Origin: Tomocerus qinae
Lineage: Eukaryota > Arthropoda > Collembola > Entomobryomorpha > Tomoceridae
Direction: 5' to 3'
DNA length: 64,000 nucleotides
Assembly (NCBI GenBank): GCA_020055645.1
Contig: CM034546.1
Span: forward strand, 74,896,001 to 74,960,000
Below, piece by piece: positions 23,355 through 37,599 of this stretch (the stretch's first letter is position 1; each line of letters opens with the position of its first letter). The translations under genes and the position numbers were made by a program. The notes under the pieces were generated by a model. It was not told the DNA's origin and did no database searches. It saw only the letters and a list, made by a program, of their open reading frames with translations.

Positions 23355-26300
23355 CCTTCGAATAAATTCGAGTACTTTCGAATAAATTCGAGTACCTTCG
23401 AATAAATTGAGTACCTTCGAATAAATTCGAGTACCTTCGAAAAAATTCGAGTACCTTCGAATAAATTCGAGTACCTTCGAATAAATTGAGTACCTTCGAA
23501 TAAATTCGAGTACCTTCGAAAAAATTCGAGTACCTTCGAATAAATTCGAGTACCTTCGAATAAATTCGAGTACCTACGAATAAATTGAGTACCTTCGAAT
23601 AAATTCGAGTACCTACGAATAAATTCGAGTACCTACGAATATATTGAGTACTTTCGAATAAATTGAGTACCTTCGAATTAATACGAGTACCTTCGAATAA
23701 ATTGAGTACCTTCGAATAAATTGAGTACCTTCGAATAAATTGAGTACCTTCGAATAAATTGAGTACCTTCTAATAAATTCGAGTACCTTCGAATAAATTT
23801 GAGTACCTTCGAATAAATTCGAGTTCCTTCTAATAAATTCGAGTACCTTCGAATAAATTCGAGTACCTTCGAATAAATTCGAGTACCTTCTCATAAATTC
23901 GAGTACCTTCGAATAAATTCGAGTACCTTCTAATAAATTCGAGTACCTCCGAATAAATTGAGTACCTTTGAATAAATTGAGTACCTTCGAATAAATTGAG
24001 TACCTTCGAATAAATTGAGTACCTTCGAATAAATTGAGTACCTTCGAATAAATTGAGTACCTTCTAATAAATTCGAGTACCTTCGAATAAATTGAGTACC
24101 TTCGAATAAATTGAGTACCTTCGAATAAATTGAGTACCTTCTAATAAATTCGAGTACCTTCGAATAAATTTGAGTACCTTCGAATAAATTCGAGTACCTT
24201 CTAATAAATTCGAGTACCTTCGAATAAATTGAGTACCTTCGAATAAATTGAGTTTCTTCGAATAAATTCGAGTACCTACGAATAAATTGACTACCTTCGA
24301 ATAAATTCGAGTATCTTCGAATAAATTCGAGTATCTTCGAATAAATTCGAGTACCTTCGAATAAATTCGAGTACCTTCGAATAAATTCGAGTACCTTCGA
24401 ATAAATTGAGTACCTTCGAATAAATTCGAGTACCTTCGAAAAAATTCGAGTACCTTCGAATAAATTCGAGTACCTTCGAATAAATTCGAGTACCTTCGAA
24501 TAAATTGAGTACCTTCGAATAAATTCGAGTACCTTCGAAAAAATTCGAATACCTTCGAATAAATTCGAGTACCTTCGAATAAATTCGAGTACCTTCGAAT
24601 AAATTCGAGTACTTTCGAATAAATTCGAGTACCTTCGAATAAATTGAGTACCTTCGAATAAATTCGAATACCTTCGAAAAAATTCGAGTACCTTCGAATA
24701 AATTCGAGTACCTTCGAGTAAATTTGAGTTTCTTCGAATAAATTGAGTACCTTCGAATAAATTCGATTACCTTCGGATAAATTCGACCACCTTCGAAAAA
24801 ATTGAGTACCTTCTAATAAATTCGAGTACCTTCGAATAAATTCGAGTACCTTCGAATAAATTGAGTACCTTCGAATAAATTCGAGTACCTTCGAAAAAAT
24901 TCGAGTACCTTCGAATAAATTCGAGTACCTTCGAATAAATTCGAGTACCTACGAATAAATTGAGTACCTTCGAATAAATTCGAGTACCTTCGAAAAAATT
25001 CGAGTACCTTCGAATAAATTCGAGTACCTTCGAATAAATTGAGTACCTTCGAATAAATTCGAGTACCTTCGAAAAAATTCGAGTACCTTCGAATAAATTC
25101 GAGTACCTTCGAATAAATTCGAGTACCTTCGAATAAATTCGAGTACCTTCGAATAAATTGAGTACCTTCGAATAAATTCGAGTACCTTCGAAAAAATTCG
25201 AATACCTTCGAATAAATTCGAGTACCTTCGAATAAATTCGAGTACCTTCGAATAAATTCGAGTACTTTCGAATAAATTCGAGTACCTTCGAATAAATTTG
25301 AGTACCTTCGAATAAATTCGAGTACCTTCTAATAAATTCGAGTACCTTCGAATAAATTGAGTACCTTCGAATAAATTGAGTTTCTTCGAATAAATTCGAG
25401 TACCTACGAATAAATTGACTACCTTCGAATAAATTCGAGTATCTTCGAATAAATTCGAGTATCTTCGAATAAATTCGAGTACCTTCGAATAAATTCGAGT
25501 ACCTTCGAATAAATTCGAGTACCTTCGAATAAATTGAGTACCTTCGAATAAATTGAGTATCTTCGAATAAATTCGAGTATCTTCGAATAAATTCGAGTAC
25601 CTTCGAATAAATTCGAGTACCTTCGAATAAATTCGAGTACCTTCGAATAAATTGAGTACCTTCGAATAAATTGAGTACCTTCGAATAAATTGAGTACCTT
25701 CGAATAAATTCGAGTACCTTCGAATAAATTCGAGTACCTTCGAATAAATTCGAGTACCTTCGAATAAATTCGAGTACCTTCGAATAAATTCAAGTACCTT
25801 CGAATAAATTGAGTACCTTCTAATAAATTCGAGTACCTTCTAATAAATTCGAGTACCTTCGAATAAATTGAGTACCTTCGAATAAATTCGAGTACCTTCG
25901 AAAAAATTCGAATACCTTCGAATAAATTCGAGTACCTTCGAATAAATTCGAGTACCTTCGAATAAATTCGAGTACTTTCGAATAAATTCGAGTACCTTCG
26001 AATAAATTCGAGTACCTTCGAATAAATTCGAATACCTTCGAATAAATTCGAGTACCTTCGAATAAATTCGAGTACCTTCGAATAAATTCGAGTACTTTCG
26101 AATAAATTCGAGTACCTTCGAATAAATTGAGTACCTTCGAATAAATTCGAGTACCTTCGAATAAATTCGAGTACTTTCGAATAAATTCGAGTACCTTCGA
26201 ATAAATTGAGTACCTTCGAATAAATTCGAGTACCTTCGAAAAAATTCGAGTACCTTCGAATAAATTCGAGTACCTTCGAATAAATTGAGTACCTTCGAAT

Positions 26301-29300
26301 AAATTCGAGTACCTTCGAATAAATTCGAGTACTTTCGAATAAATTCGAGTACCTTCGAATAAATTGAGTACCTTCGAATAAATTCGAGTACCTTCGAATA
26401 AATTCGAGTACTTTCGAATAAATTCGAGTACCTTCGAATAAATTGAGTACCTTCGAATAAATTCGAGTACCTTCGAAAAAATTCGAGTACCTTCGAATAA
26501 ATTCGAGTACCTTCGAATAAATTGAGTACCTTCGAATAAATTCGAGTACCTTCGAAAAAATTCGAGTACCTTCGAATAAATTCGAGTACCTTCGAATAAA
26601 TTCGAGTACCTTCGAATAAATTCGAGTACCTACGAATAAATTGAGTACCTTCGAATAAATTCGAGTACCTACGAATAAATTCGAGTACCTACGAATATAT
26701 TGAGTACTTTCGAATAAATTGAGTACCTTCGAATTAATACGAGTACCTTCGAATAAATTGAGTACCTTCGAATAAATTGAGTACCTTCGAATAAATTGAG
26801 TACCTTCGAATAAATTGAGTACCTTCTAATAAATTCGAGTACCTTCGAATAAATTTGAGTACCTTCGAATAAATTCGAGTTCCTTCTAATAAATTCGAGT
26901 ATCTTCGAATAAATTCGAGTACCTTCGAATAAATTCGAGTACTTTCGAATAAATTCGAGTATCTTCGAATAAATTCGAGTACCTTCGAATAAATTCGAGT
27001 ACCTTCACGAATAAATTCGAGTACCTTCGAATAAATTGAGTACCTTCGAATAAATTGAGTACCTTCAAATAAATTGAGTACCTTCTCATAAATTCGAGTA
27101 CCTTCGAATAAATTCGAGTACCTTCTAATAAATTCGAGTACCTCCGAATAAATTGAGTACCTTTGAATAAATTGAGTACCTTCGAATAAATTGAGTACCT
27201 TCGAATAAATTGAGTACCTTCGAATAAATTGAGTACCTTCGAATAAATTGAGTACCTTCTAATAAATTCGAGTACCTTCGAATAAATTTGAGTACCTTCG
27301 AATAAATTCGAGTACCTTCTAATAAATTCGAGTACCTTCGAATAAATTGAGTACCTTCGAATAAATTGAGTTTCTTCGAATAAATTCGAGTACCTACGAA
27401 TAAATTGACTACCTTCGAATAAATTCGAGTATCTTCGAATAAATTCGAGTATCTTCGAATAAATTCGAGTACCTTCGAATAAATTCGAGTACCTTCGAAT
27501 AAATTCGAGTACCTTCGAATAAATTGAGTACCTTCGAATAAATTGAGTACCTTCGAATAAATTGAGTACCTTCGAATAAATTCGAGTACCTTCGAATAAA
27601 TTCGAGTACCTTCGAATAAATTCGAGTACCTTCGAATAAATTCGAGTACCTTCGAATAAATTCAAGTACCTTCGAATAAATTGAGTACCTTCTAATAAAT
27701 TCGAGTACCTTCGAATAAATTCGAGTGCCTACGAATAAATTGAGTACCTTCTAATAAATTCGAGTACTTTCGAATAAATTCGGGTACCTATGAATAAATT
27801 GAGTACCTTCGAATAAATTCGAGTACCTTCGAATAAATTCGAGTACCTTCGAATAAATTCGAGTACCTTCGAATAAATTAAGTACCTTCGAATAAATTGA
27901 GTACCTTCGAATAAATTCGAGTACCTTCGAATAAATTCGAGTACCTTCTAATAAATTCGAGTACCTTCGAATAAATTCGAGTACCTTCGAATAAATTCGA
28001 GTACCTTCAAATAAATTGAGTACCTTCGAATAAATTGAGTACCTTCGAATAAATTCGAGTACCTTCGAATAAATTCGAGTACCTTCGAATAAATTCGAGT
28101 ACCTTCGAATAAATTCGAGTACCTTCGAATAAATTCGACCACCTTCGAAAAAATTCGGGTACCTTCGAATAAATTCGAGTACCTTCGAATAAATTCGAGT
28201 ACCTTCGAATAAATTCGAGTACCTTCTAATAAATTCGAGTACCTTCTAATAAATTCGAGTACCTTCTAATAAATTCGAGTACCTTCGAATAAATTCGAGT
28301 ACCTTCGAATAAATTCGAGTACCATCGAATAAATTGAGTACCTTCGAATAAATTGAGTACCTTCTAATAAATTCGAGTACCTTCGGATAAATTCGAGTAC
28401 CTTCGAATAAATTCGAGTACCTTCGAATAAATTCTAGTACCTAAGAATAAATTGAGTACCTTCGAATAAATTGAGTACCTTCGAATAAATTGAGTACCTT
28501 CGAATAAATTGAGTACCTTCGAATAAATTGAGTACCTTCGAATAAATTCGAGTACCTTCGAATAAATTCGAGTACCTTCGAATAAATTCGAGTACCTTCG
28601 AATAAATTCGACCACCTTCGAAAAAATTCGGGTACCTTCGAATAAATTCGAGTACCTTCGAATAAATTCGAGTACCTTCGAATAAATTCGAGTACCTTCT
28701 AATAAATTCGAGTACCTTCGAATAAATTCGAGTACCTTCGAATAAATTCGAGTACCATCGAATAAATTGAGTACCTTCGAATAAATTGAGTACCTTCTAA
28801 TAAATTCGAGTACCTTCGAATAAATTCGAGTACCTTCGAATAAATTCTAGTACCTAAGAATAAATTGAGTACCTTCGAATAAATTGAGTACCTTCGAATA
28901 AATTGAGTACCTTCGAATAAATTGAGTACCTTCGAATAAATTCGAGTACCTTAGAATAAATTCGAGTACCTTAGAATAAATTCGAGTACCTTCGAATAAA
29001 TTCGAGTACCTTCGAATAAATTCGAGTACCTTCGAATAAATTTGAGTACCTTCGAATAAATTCGACCACCTTCGAAAAAATTCGGGTACCTTCGAATAAA
29101 TTCGAGTACCTTCGAATAAATTCGAGTACCTTCGAATAAATTCGAGTACCTTCTAATAAATTCGAGTACCTTCAAAAAAATTCGAGTACCTTCGAATAAA
29201 TTCGAGTACCTTCGAATAAATTGAGTACCTTCGAATAAATTGAGTACCTTCTAATAAATTCGAGTACCTTCGAATAAATTCGAGTACCTTCGAATAAATT

Positions 29301-32300
29301 CTAGTACCTAAGAATAAATTGAGTACCGTCGAATAAATTGAGTACCTTCGAATAAATTGAGTACCTTCGAATAAATTGAGTACCTTCGAATAAATTCGAG
29401 TACCTTAGAATAAATTCGAGTACCTTCGAATAAATTCGAGTACCTTCGAATAAATTGAGTACCTTCAAATAAATTGAGTACCTTCTCATAAATTCGAGTA
29501 CCTTCGAATAAATTCGAGTACCTTCTAATAAATTCGAGTACCTCCGAATAAATTGAGTACCTTTGAATAAATTGAGTACCTTCGAATAAATTGAGTACCT
29601 TCGAATAAATTGAGTACCTTCGAATAAATTGAGTACCTTCGAATAAATTGAGTACCTTCTAATAAATTCGAGTACCTTCGAATAAATTTGAGTACCTTCG
29701 AATAAATTCGAGTACCTTCTAATAAATTCGAGTACCTTCGAATAAATTGAGTACCTTCGAATAAATTGAGTTTCTTCGAATAAATTCGAGTACCTACGAA
29801 TAAATTGACTACCTTCGAATAAATTCGAGTATCTTCGAATAAATTCGAGTATCTTCGAATAAATTCGAGTACCTTCGAATAAATTCGAGTACCTTCGAAT
29901 AAATTCGAGTACCTTCGAATAAATTGAGTACCTTCGAATAAATTGAGTACCTTCGAATAAATTGAGTACCTTCGAATAAATTGAGTACCTTCGAATAAAT
30001 TCGAGTACCTTAGAATAAATTCGAGTACCTTAGAATAAATTCGAGTACCTTCGAATAAATTCGAGTACCTTCGAATAAATTCGAGTACCTTCGAATAAAT
30101 TCGAGTACCTTCGAATAAATTCGACCACCTTCGAAAAAATTCGGGTACCTTCGAATAAATTCGAGTACCTTCGAATAAATTCGAGTACCTTCGAATAAAT
30201 TCGAGTACCTTCTAATAAATTCGAGTACCTTCTAATAAATTCGAGTACCTTCTAATAAATTCGAGTACCTTCTAATAAATTCGAGTACCTTCGAATAAAT
30301 TCGAGTACCTTCGAATAAATTCGAGTACCATCGAATAAATTGAGTACCTTCGAATAAATTGAGTACCTTCTAATAAATTCGAGTACCTTCGGATAAATTC
30401 GAGTACCTTCGAATAAATTCGAGTACCTTCGAATAAATTCTAGTACCTTCGAATAAATTGAGTACCTTCGAATAAATTGAGTACCTTCGAATAAATTGAG
30501 TACCTTCGAATAAATTCGAGTACCTTCGAATAAATTCGAGTACCTTCGAATAAATTCGAGTACCTTCGAATAAATTGAGTACCTTCTAATAAATTCGAGT
30601 ACCTTCGAATAAATTCGAGTGCCTACGAATAAATTGAGTACCTACGAATAAATTGAGTACCTTCGAATAAATTCGAGTACCTATGAATAAATTGAGTACC
30701 TTCGAATAAATTCGAGTACCTTCGAATAAATTCGAGTACCTTCGAATAAATTCGAGTACCTTCGAATAAATTGAGTACCTTCGAATAAATTGAGTACCTT
30801 CGAATAAATTCGAGTACCTTCGAATAAATTCGAGTACCTTCTAATAAATTCGAGTACCTTCGAATAAATTCGAGTACCTTCGAATAAATTGAGTACCTTC
30901 GAATAAATTGAGTACCTTCGAATAAATTCGAGTACCTTCGAATAAATTCGAGTACCTTCGAATAAATTCGAGTACCTTCGAATAAATTCGAGTACCTTCG
31001 AATAAATTCGAGTACCTTCGAATAAATTCAAGTACCTTCTAATAAATTCGAGTACCTTCGAATAAATTCGAGTACCTTCGAATAAATTCGAGTACCATCG
31101 AATAAATTGAGTACCTTCGAATAAATTGAGTACCTTCTAATAAATTCGAGTACCTTCGAATAAATTCGAGTACCTTCGAATAAATTCGAGTACCTTCGAA
31201 TAAATTCTAGTACCTAAGAATAAATTGAGTACCTTCGAATAAATTGAGTACCTTCGAATAAATTGAGTACCTTCGAATAAATTGAGTACCTTCGAATAAA
31301 TTCGAGTACCTTAGAATAAATTCGAGTACCTTAGAATAAATTCGAGTACCTTCGAATAAATTCGAGTACCTTCGAATAAATTCGAGTACCTTCGAATAAA
31401 TTCGAGTACCTTCGAATAAATTCGACCACCTTCGAAAAAATTCGGGTACCTTCGAATAAATTCGAGTACCTTCGAATAAATTCGAGTACCTTCGAATAAA
31501 TTCGAGTACCTTCTAATAAATTCGAGTACCTTCGAATAAATTCGAGTACCTTCGAATAAATTCGAGTACCTTCGAATAAATTGAGTACCTTCGAATAAAT
31601 TGAGTACCTTCTAATAAATTCGAGTACCTTCGAATAAATTCGAGTACCTTCGAATAAATTCGAGTACCTTCGAATAAATTCTAGTACCTAAGAATAAATT
31701 GAGTACCTTCGAATAAATTGAGTACCTTCGAATAAATTGAGTACCTTCGAATAAATTGAGTACCTTCGAATAAATTCGAGTACCTTCGAATAAATTCGAG
31801 TACCTTCGAATAAATTCGAGTACCTTCGAATAAATTCGAGTACCTTCGAATAAATTCGAGTACCTTCGAATAAATTCGAGTACCTTCGAATAAATTCGAG
31901 TACCTTCGAATAAATTGAGTACCTTCGAATAAATTCGAGTACCTTCGAATAAATTCGAGTACCTTCGAATAAATTCGAGTACCTTCGAATAAATTCGAGT
32001 ACCTTCGAATAAATTCGAGTACCTTCGAATAAATTCGAGTACCTACGAATAAATTGAGTACCTTCGAAAAAATTCGAGTACCTTCGAATAAATTCGAGTA
32101 CCTTCGAATAAATTCGAGTACCTTCGAATAAATTCGAGTTTCTTCGAATAAATTGAGTACCTTCGAATAAATTGAGTACCTTCGGATAAATTCGACCACC
32201 TTCGAAAAAATTCGGGTACCTTCGAATAAATTCGAGTACCTTTTGAATAAATTCGAGTACCTTCGAATAAATTCGAGTACCTTCGAATAAATTGAGTACC

Positions 32301-32970
32301 TTCGAATAAATTGAGTACCTTCGAATAAATTCGAGTACCTTCGAATAAATTCGAGTACCTTCGAATAAATTCGACCACCTTGGAAAAAATTCGGGTACCT
32401 TCGAATAAATTCGAGTTTCTTTGAATAAATTGAGTACCTTCGAATAAATTGAGTACCTTCGGATAAATTCGACCACCTTCGAAAAAATTCGGGTACCTTC
32501 GAATAAATTCGAGTACCTTCGAATAAATTCGAGTACCTTCGAATAAATTCGAGTACCTTCGAATAAATTCGAGTACCTTCGAATAAATTCGAGTACCTTC
32601 GAATAAATTCGAGTACCTTCGAATAAATTCGAGTACCTTCGAATAAATTCGAGTACCTTCGAATAAATTCGAGTACCTTCGAATAAATTCGAGTACCTTC
32701 GAATAAATTCGAGTACCTTCGAATAAATTCGAGTACCTTCGAATAAATTCGAGTACCTTCGAATAAATTCGAGTACCTTCGAATAAATTCGAGTACCTTC
32801 GAATAAATTCGAGTACCTTCGAATAAATTCGAGTACTTTCGAATAAATTCGAGTACCTTCGAATAAATTCGACCACCTTGGAAAAAATTCGGGTACCTTC
32901 GAATAAATTCGAGTATCTTCGAATAAATTCGAGTACCTTCGAATAAATTCGAGTACCTTCTAATAAATTC
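23355..32970. repeat. 9.6-kb satellite block, 20/19-bp monomer
   Basis: Uninterrupted head-to-tail array, roughly 480 units of GAGTACCTTCGAATAAATTC, mixed with a 19-bp variant that lacks one base (AAATTGAG for AAATTCGAG). Point variants (TTCTAATAA, CTACGAATAA, TTCGAAAAA, CACCTTCGAAAAAATTCGGG) recur in ordered blocks: the segment near 27060-27520 repeats near 29460-29920, and the CGACCACCTTCGAAAAAATT marker recurs at 28138, 28617, 29067, 30125, 31428, 32191 and 32470. That is a higher-order repeat. No unit is interrupted by other DNA. Confidence 0.97.
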
Positions 32971-33425
32971 GAGTTCTATGAATACATTCGAGTTCTATGA
33001 ATACATTCGAATACTACGAATACATTCGAGTACTACGAATACATTCGAGTACTACGAATACATTCGAGTACTACGAATACATTCGAGTACTACGAATACA
33101 TTCGAGTACTACGAATACATTCGAGTACTACGAATACATTCGAGTACTACGAATACATTCTAGTACGACGGATACATTCGAGTACTACGAATACATTCGA
33201 GTACTACGAATACATTCGAGTACTACGAATACATGATAGTTCTACGAATACATTCGAGTACTACGAATACATGATAGTTCTACGAATACATTCGAGTACT
33301 ACGAATACACTCGAGTTCTACGAATACATGCTAGTTCTACGAATACGTTTGAGTTCTACGAATACATTCGAGTTTTACGAATACATTCGACTTATTTCGA
33401 ATAGATTTAAGGTCCTGCGAATAAA
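32971..33425. repeat. Related 19-bp array at the satellite edge
   Basis: About 22 units of CTACGAATACATTCGAGTA, clearly derived from the neighbouring 20-mer (CGAATA-ATTCGAGTA core). It becomes degenerate towards 33425, as expected at an array margin. Confidence 0.92.
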
Positions 33426-33439
33426 TTCGAGTTCTAAAA

Positions 33440-34110
33440 TATATATCAGTGTCATTTTAGTCATCCCAACGAGCTTAGAGCCACTCAGTCTGTCCATATC
33501 CACGATAATTTTCAAATGGAATGAGGAATATTGGCCAAATTTGGAAAAAGCAATGCGTAAGGTTATTTCTATTGATTATTATTTGACAATTATATCTATT
33601 GATTCTGGAATACATCCGTCCATTCCATTGCTTTTCAAATACCGCTCCCTCACTTTGACTTTTATTTTGAATGTCCAATTAGATCGTAGGCAAAAAAATT
33701 TAAATTGTTGTCAGATAGTAGTAAATATGTCACATTGTTTCTAACAAACTTAATATTTTATAAGAAACCATTGAAAAACGGAAATATAACTTAATTCCAC
33801 AATTTATCATAATCAGGGAATTGCGGACGGGCAGACATAAACCGTATTAGTATACAAAGCATATATACTAATTTGAACAAAGCAAATAAAACTAGGAAGT
33901 GTTGGAATAGGAACGAAATTTATCTATTTCGGATTTATATTCAATTTTACAGTCAAATGTTATTAATCGAATTTCTATTCTTTTTGATAGACACCCTACT
34001 TTGCTTTCATTAAGATTTTTATAGCGAATAATAATTTACTCTGCCTTTATTTCGAATTTGATGGTCAATATTAATCTGTTTTAATTTACTTTTTAATTTA
34101 TTAATTTATT
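33440..34110. repeat. Dispersed module downstream of the satellite (copy 2)
   Basis: Begins with a head related to 12870-13030 (CAGTCTGTCC, CCACGATAATTTTC), then 1.5 units of the 27-bp repeat (33563-33605), then about 500 bp homologous to 15284-15790. Short reading frames across it are not conserved between the copies. Confidence 0.8.
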
Positions 34111-35249
34111 AACTTATTAATCTATTGAATTGGGATTGTGAATAAAAAGTTAATTATCTACCTGGAGAAACCTCGTTAACGCATTTTGGTATCTACATGA
34201 AGAGGCAAGTTTTGTAAGTTCAAAAGAGTCTCGTCTTGCCCCTTGTCTGAGTTTGGGATCTCTACAGTGAGACAAGACGTGTAAGTTCGAAACAGTCTTA
34301 TCTGTTCTATTTGCTTGAGCTTATCACTCGTTCCTACACTTTTACATGAAAAAAAGATAGGGACAGTAGGAATCTCGTTAATCCATTCATGCGCTTCACT
34401 AAATAGATGACGAGGATTTGGCTAATTTAAGATAGTCATATTTACTCCCGAAGGAGTAAAGCCTACTCTCTTTCCTACAGCCAGCCTCCTATACCTTTCT
34501 TAATGTTAAGTAGTATAGTTTCTAGCCGTACGCATGTAATGCATTGATAACTACCTATCTATGTATAGTGCCTAGCTTAGCATAGTATGTAGCATAATAT
34601 GTATGTGTATCTAGTACACTAGTACCTACCTATATCTAGTAGTGTAGCCCTATCTACCTACCTATTAGATGTAGTACAAAAAGTAAGATTTTGGCGTAGC
34701 ATGAATTCAGTAGCACGTGGAACCTCATAGAAGCAGCACGTTCTTTTTGTGTCAGTTCTTCAACTAATTAATTTGCCCAATTAATTATCTTAAGTGCTAC
34801 CCTAATTACTTACCTGTAATTATTATCAGTTAAATTGATTGTGTTTTTGCTGTTTATGTGTGCCATTTCTTTTTACATAAATAAAATCGTGTTTTTTACA
34901 CAAAATAAATTCGCGAAAAAGCACACTTTACATTGAAGCATCCTGGTTTGGCATAATTTGGTTTGGACTCAACCTGCAAGCGATATCGAAGTCAGCCCTC
35001 TTCACTACGTATCTACTTAAATGAATGAAAAGCGTTGTAAAACATGCAATAAAGTAAAATTTATTGTAACAATTAACGGCCTTATAAACTGCAAATTACA
35101 AGTAGTAGTAAGTAGTACTATAGTATATATCAACATATTTCTCCACATCAAAGCAAATGTTTTCAAGGTCGACAATTTACATTTTTTGTTGCATATATCA
35201 TTATATTTAAACATTTTATGCAATTAAGTAAATTAAATAGTTCACCATT
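34111..35249. other. Intergenic, no gene seen
   Basis: Low-complexity CTATCTATGTA / CTACCTACC stretches at 34550-34680; otherwise AT-rich without features. Confidence 0.4.
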
Positions 35250-36085
35250 TATGTGAATATCTAACATTGAAAGATACCACCCTCGAGTCAATGAAATCTA
35301 AACAACTTTTTGTTTAAATAAGATGATTGCAGAAGCGTTCAGGGCATAACTATGGACCTAACTATATTGCGCCAATAATAAACTTAATTATTATACTATG
35401 AATGTAAAATTACTGGTAAAATTGTTAACTTTTGTAAATTTAGGAAACTAATGATACTAATTTTTTATGGATGTCAAAATCCATCATTTTTTAATAAATT
35501 TCTGTTAAATTACAATAAAGATGTTTCCATTTAAGCTAATAATGATTGAATCGAGTTAGTAGCACCTGTTTGGTGCCAGTGCAGTACATCATTTATGTGA
35601 GTATCTAGTAGTTAAGATATTTATACTCATTCGACTTTGCGTTTCCGTTGTGAAACAGTGAATGAATTAAGAGTCTCAGGTCCAAAAACTGTCTCCGGTG
35701 GAGCAAATTCTGTCTCCACCAGGCTTATATATTTTCATACTTCATCAGCCGCGCCACAGAATAGAATTACAAACCGACAAGGGAAACCGCCTCGTCAAAG
35801 AGACGGATAGTTAGACACTGCGGCGGGGAAGCCTACAAACATTCGGCTGAGTGTTTTATTCTTTTTCCCAAAAATATGGTACCTTGCTTTGCGGTTAGTT
35901 TTAAATATCATAGTCAGTAGACCCCTAGACTAAGTATCTAGCATTGAAAGATACTGTCCTCGAGTCAATGAAATCTAAACAACTTTTGTTCAATTAAGAT
36001 GATTGCAGAAACGTTCAGGGCATAACTATATATCTAATTAAATTGCGCTTAATATAAATTGAATTATGATAGGTTAGAACTCTAG
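35250..36085. repeat. Pair of direct repeats of about 150 bp
   Basis: About 35255-35410 and 35938-36085 share ATTGAAAGATAC, CCTCGAGTCAATGAAATCTA and GTTCAGGGCATAACTAT. The intervening sequence has no recognisable gene. Confidence 0.7.
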
Positions 36086-36783
36086 CTCTAGCTGGAGGTA
36101 ATGAACTGAAAAGATGTTGTACACTAAGACAACCTTTTCTTTGTTAATTATCTTATCTCCTTGTATATTTTTCTTATATGATATATTTTGAACTTGCCAC
36201 TGTATTGCCATAAAATCTTAACCCTGTAAATCCACCCAAGTATTAACGCCACATTAACATTGTCATGCGTACAAAATGTTTTTGTATATGGAAAGATAAT
36301 ATTCAATAGATTGTGGTATACTGGTGTTAGAGAGCAGAGCTCCCCACAATTCATACACTAAAAGGAGCGAACAGTCTAGTGCGCCGTTCCCTCCAACCTA
36401 ATATTCCTTCTAGCAGAGGAAATACAAATTGTCGTAGTAGTCGACATGCTGCTCAGCTTCAGTCTACACTTCCATTCGGTCAGCCATTGCACCAACACTG
36501 AGAACCTCGTCTTCTCCAGTAGTTCTATACTCTAAATTCAATTATCGATCTTTGTCAATTAACTAACTGTCAGATTAAACTTGTGCTTCTTTAAACTAAA
36601 CTACGGAAGTCTAATTGGCATCGGATAGATTGGGCAAGCACGTAACCTAACCCCGAGATACTTAGAATCATAATTCATATTATTTAATTATCTAATATTC
36701 GGTAATACACATCATACAACATTACATACACATTCCCTAAAATGATTATGAGTTTGATGATACTACAGTTGTTTGGGTTTTTA
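36086..36783. other. Intergenic, no gene seen
   Basis: No coding or RNA feature recognised. Confidence 0.4.
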
Positions 36784-37004
36784 GTTTTGTAGAATTATAA
36801 AATGTAGAATTTATATAATGCTTTTGAGTTTTGTAGAATTATAAAATGTAGAATTTATATAATGCTTTTGAGTTTTGTAGAATTATAAAATATAGAATTT
36901 ATATAATGCTTTTGAGTTTTGTAGAAATATAAAATGTAAAATTTATATAATGCTTTTGAGTTTGTAGAATTATAAAATGTAGAATTTATATAATGCTTTA
37001 GGTC
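36784..37004. repeat. 44-bp tandem array
   Basis: Five units of GTTTTGTAGAATTATAAAAT then GTAGAATTTATATAATGCTTTTGA; unit starts at 36784 and 36828, and so on. Confidence 0.92.
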
Positions 37005-37599
37005 CAAGTGTATTATAATATGAATGTAGTGGATATAGTACAGCACATGCGCAAATGATATTTTTAAAACGTTTGAATGATGTGAGAATCGTGGTAATGA
37101 ACGTATGAGTGAAGCGTGTGTGCGAGCGGACTAGAAAAGTATCAGTATGTCTTTGGACTTGAGCGAGTGAAGTACTTGTTAACTTCAGTGCGAAAGAGAT
37201 TTTGTGTGCGTGTGAAATTGATAGTATTTTTGGAATTGTGATTCGATTTCAAGAAGAAGAACAAATTAATTGTGTGAATGGACATTTTGGTCTAAGTTAT
37301 TTATTCCTAGTTGCGATTAGGACAGATTAAGCATTAATAGAAAAGTGCATTTTTTAGAGATTTAGATCATACATTGAAAATTGACATACACGCATTCAGA
37401 CATACTTCTAGCTCTTTAATTTCAGCCTTACAACCAGGGATTAAATCTAGTAGATAGAAACAATAAAAACCTATCCTACCAACTCCGAACAACAGTAGAG
37501 CAGCGGCAGACTCATAATACTAGTCGGTTTAAGTTTATTAAGCAAAATTCATCAATCAAATGCACGATTCGAAATTAATCTGGTATCTCAAATACGAAA

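Noticed and set aside
23613-32876. Long minus-strand open frames with a 20-residue repeat (EFIRRYSNLFEGTRIYSKVL type)
   Set aside because: The 20-bp monomer has no stop in any minus-strand frame, so reading runs through all three frames and yields a 20-residue period by arithmetic. Frames break wherever 19-bp units occur, and there is no start context or codon bias.
23355-33425. CRISPR array
   Set aside because: Units are contiguous with no unique spacers, in a eukaryotic context; this is a satellite.
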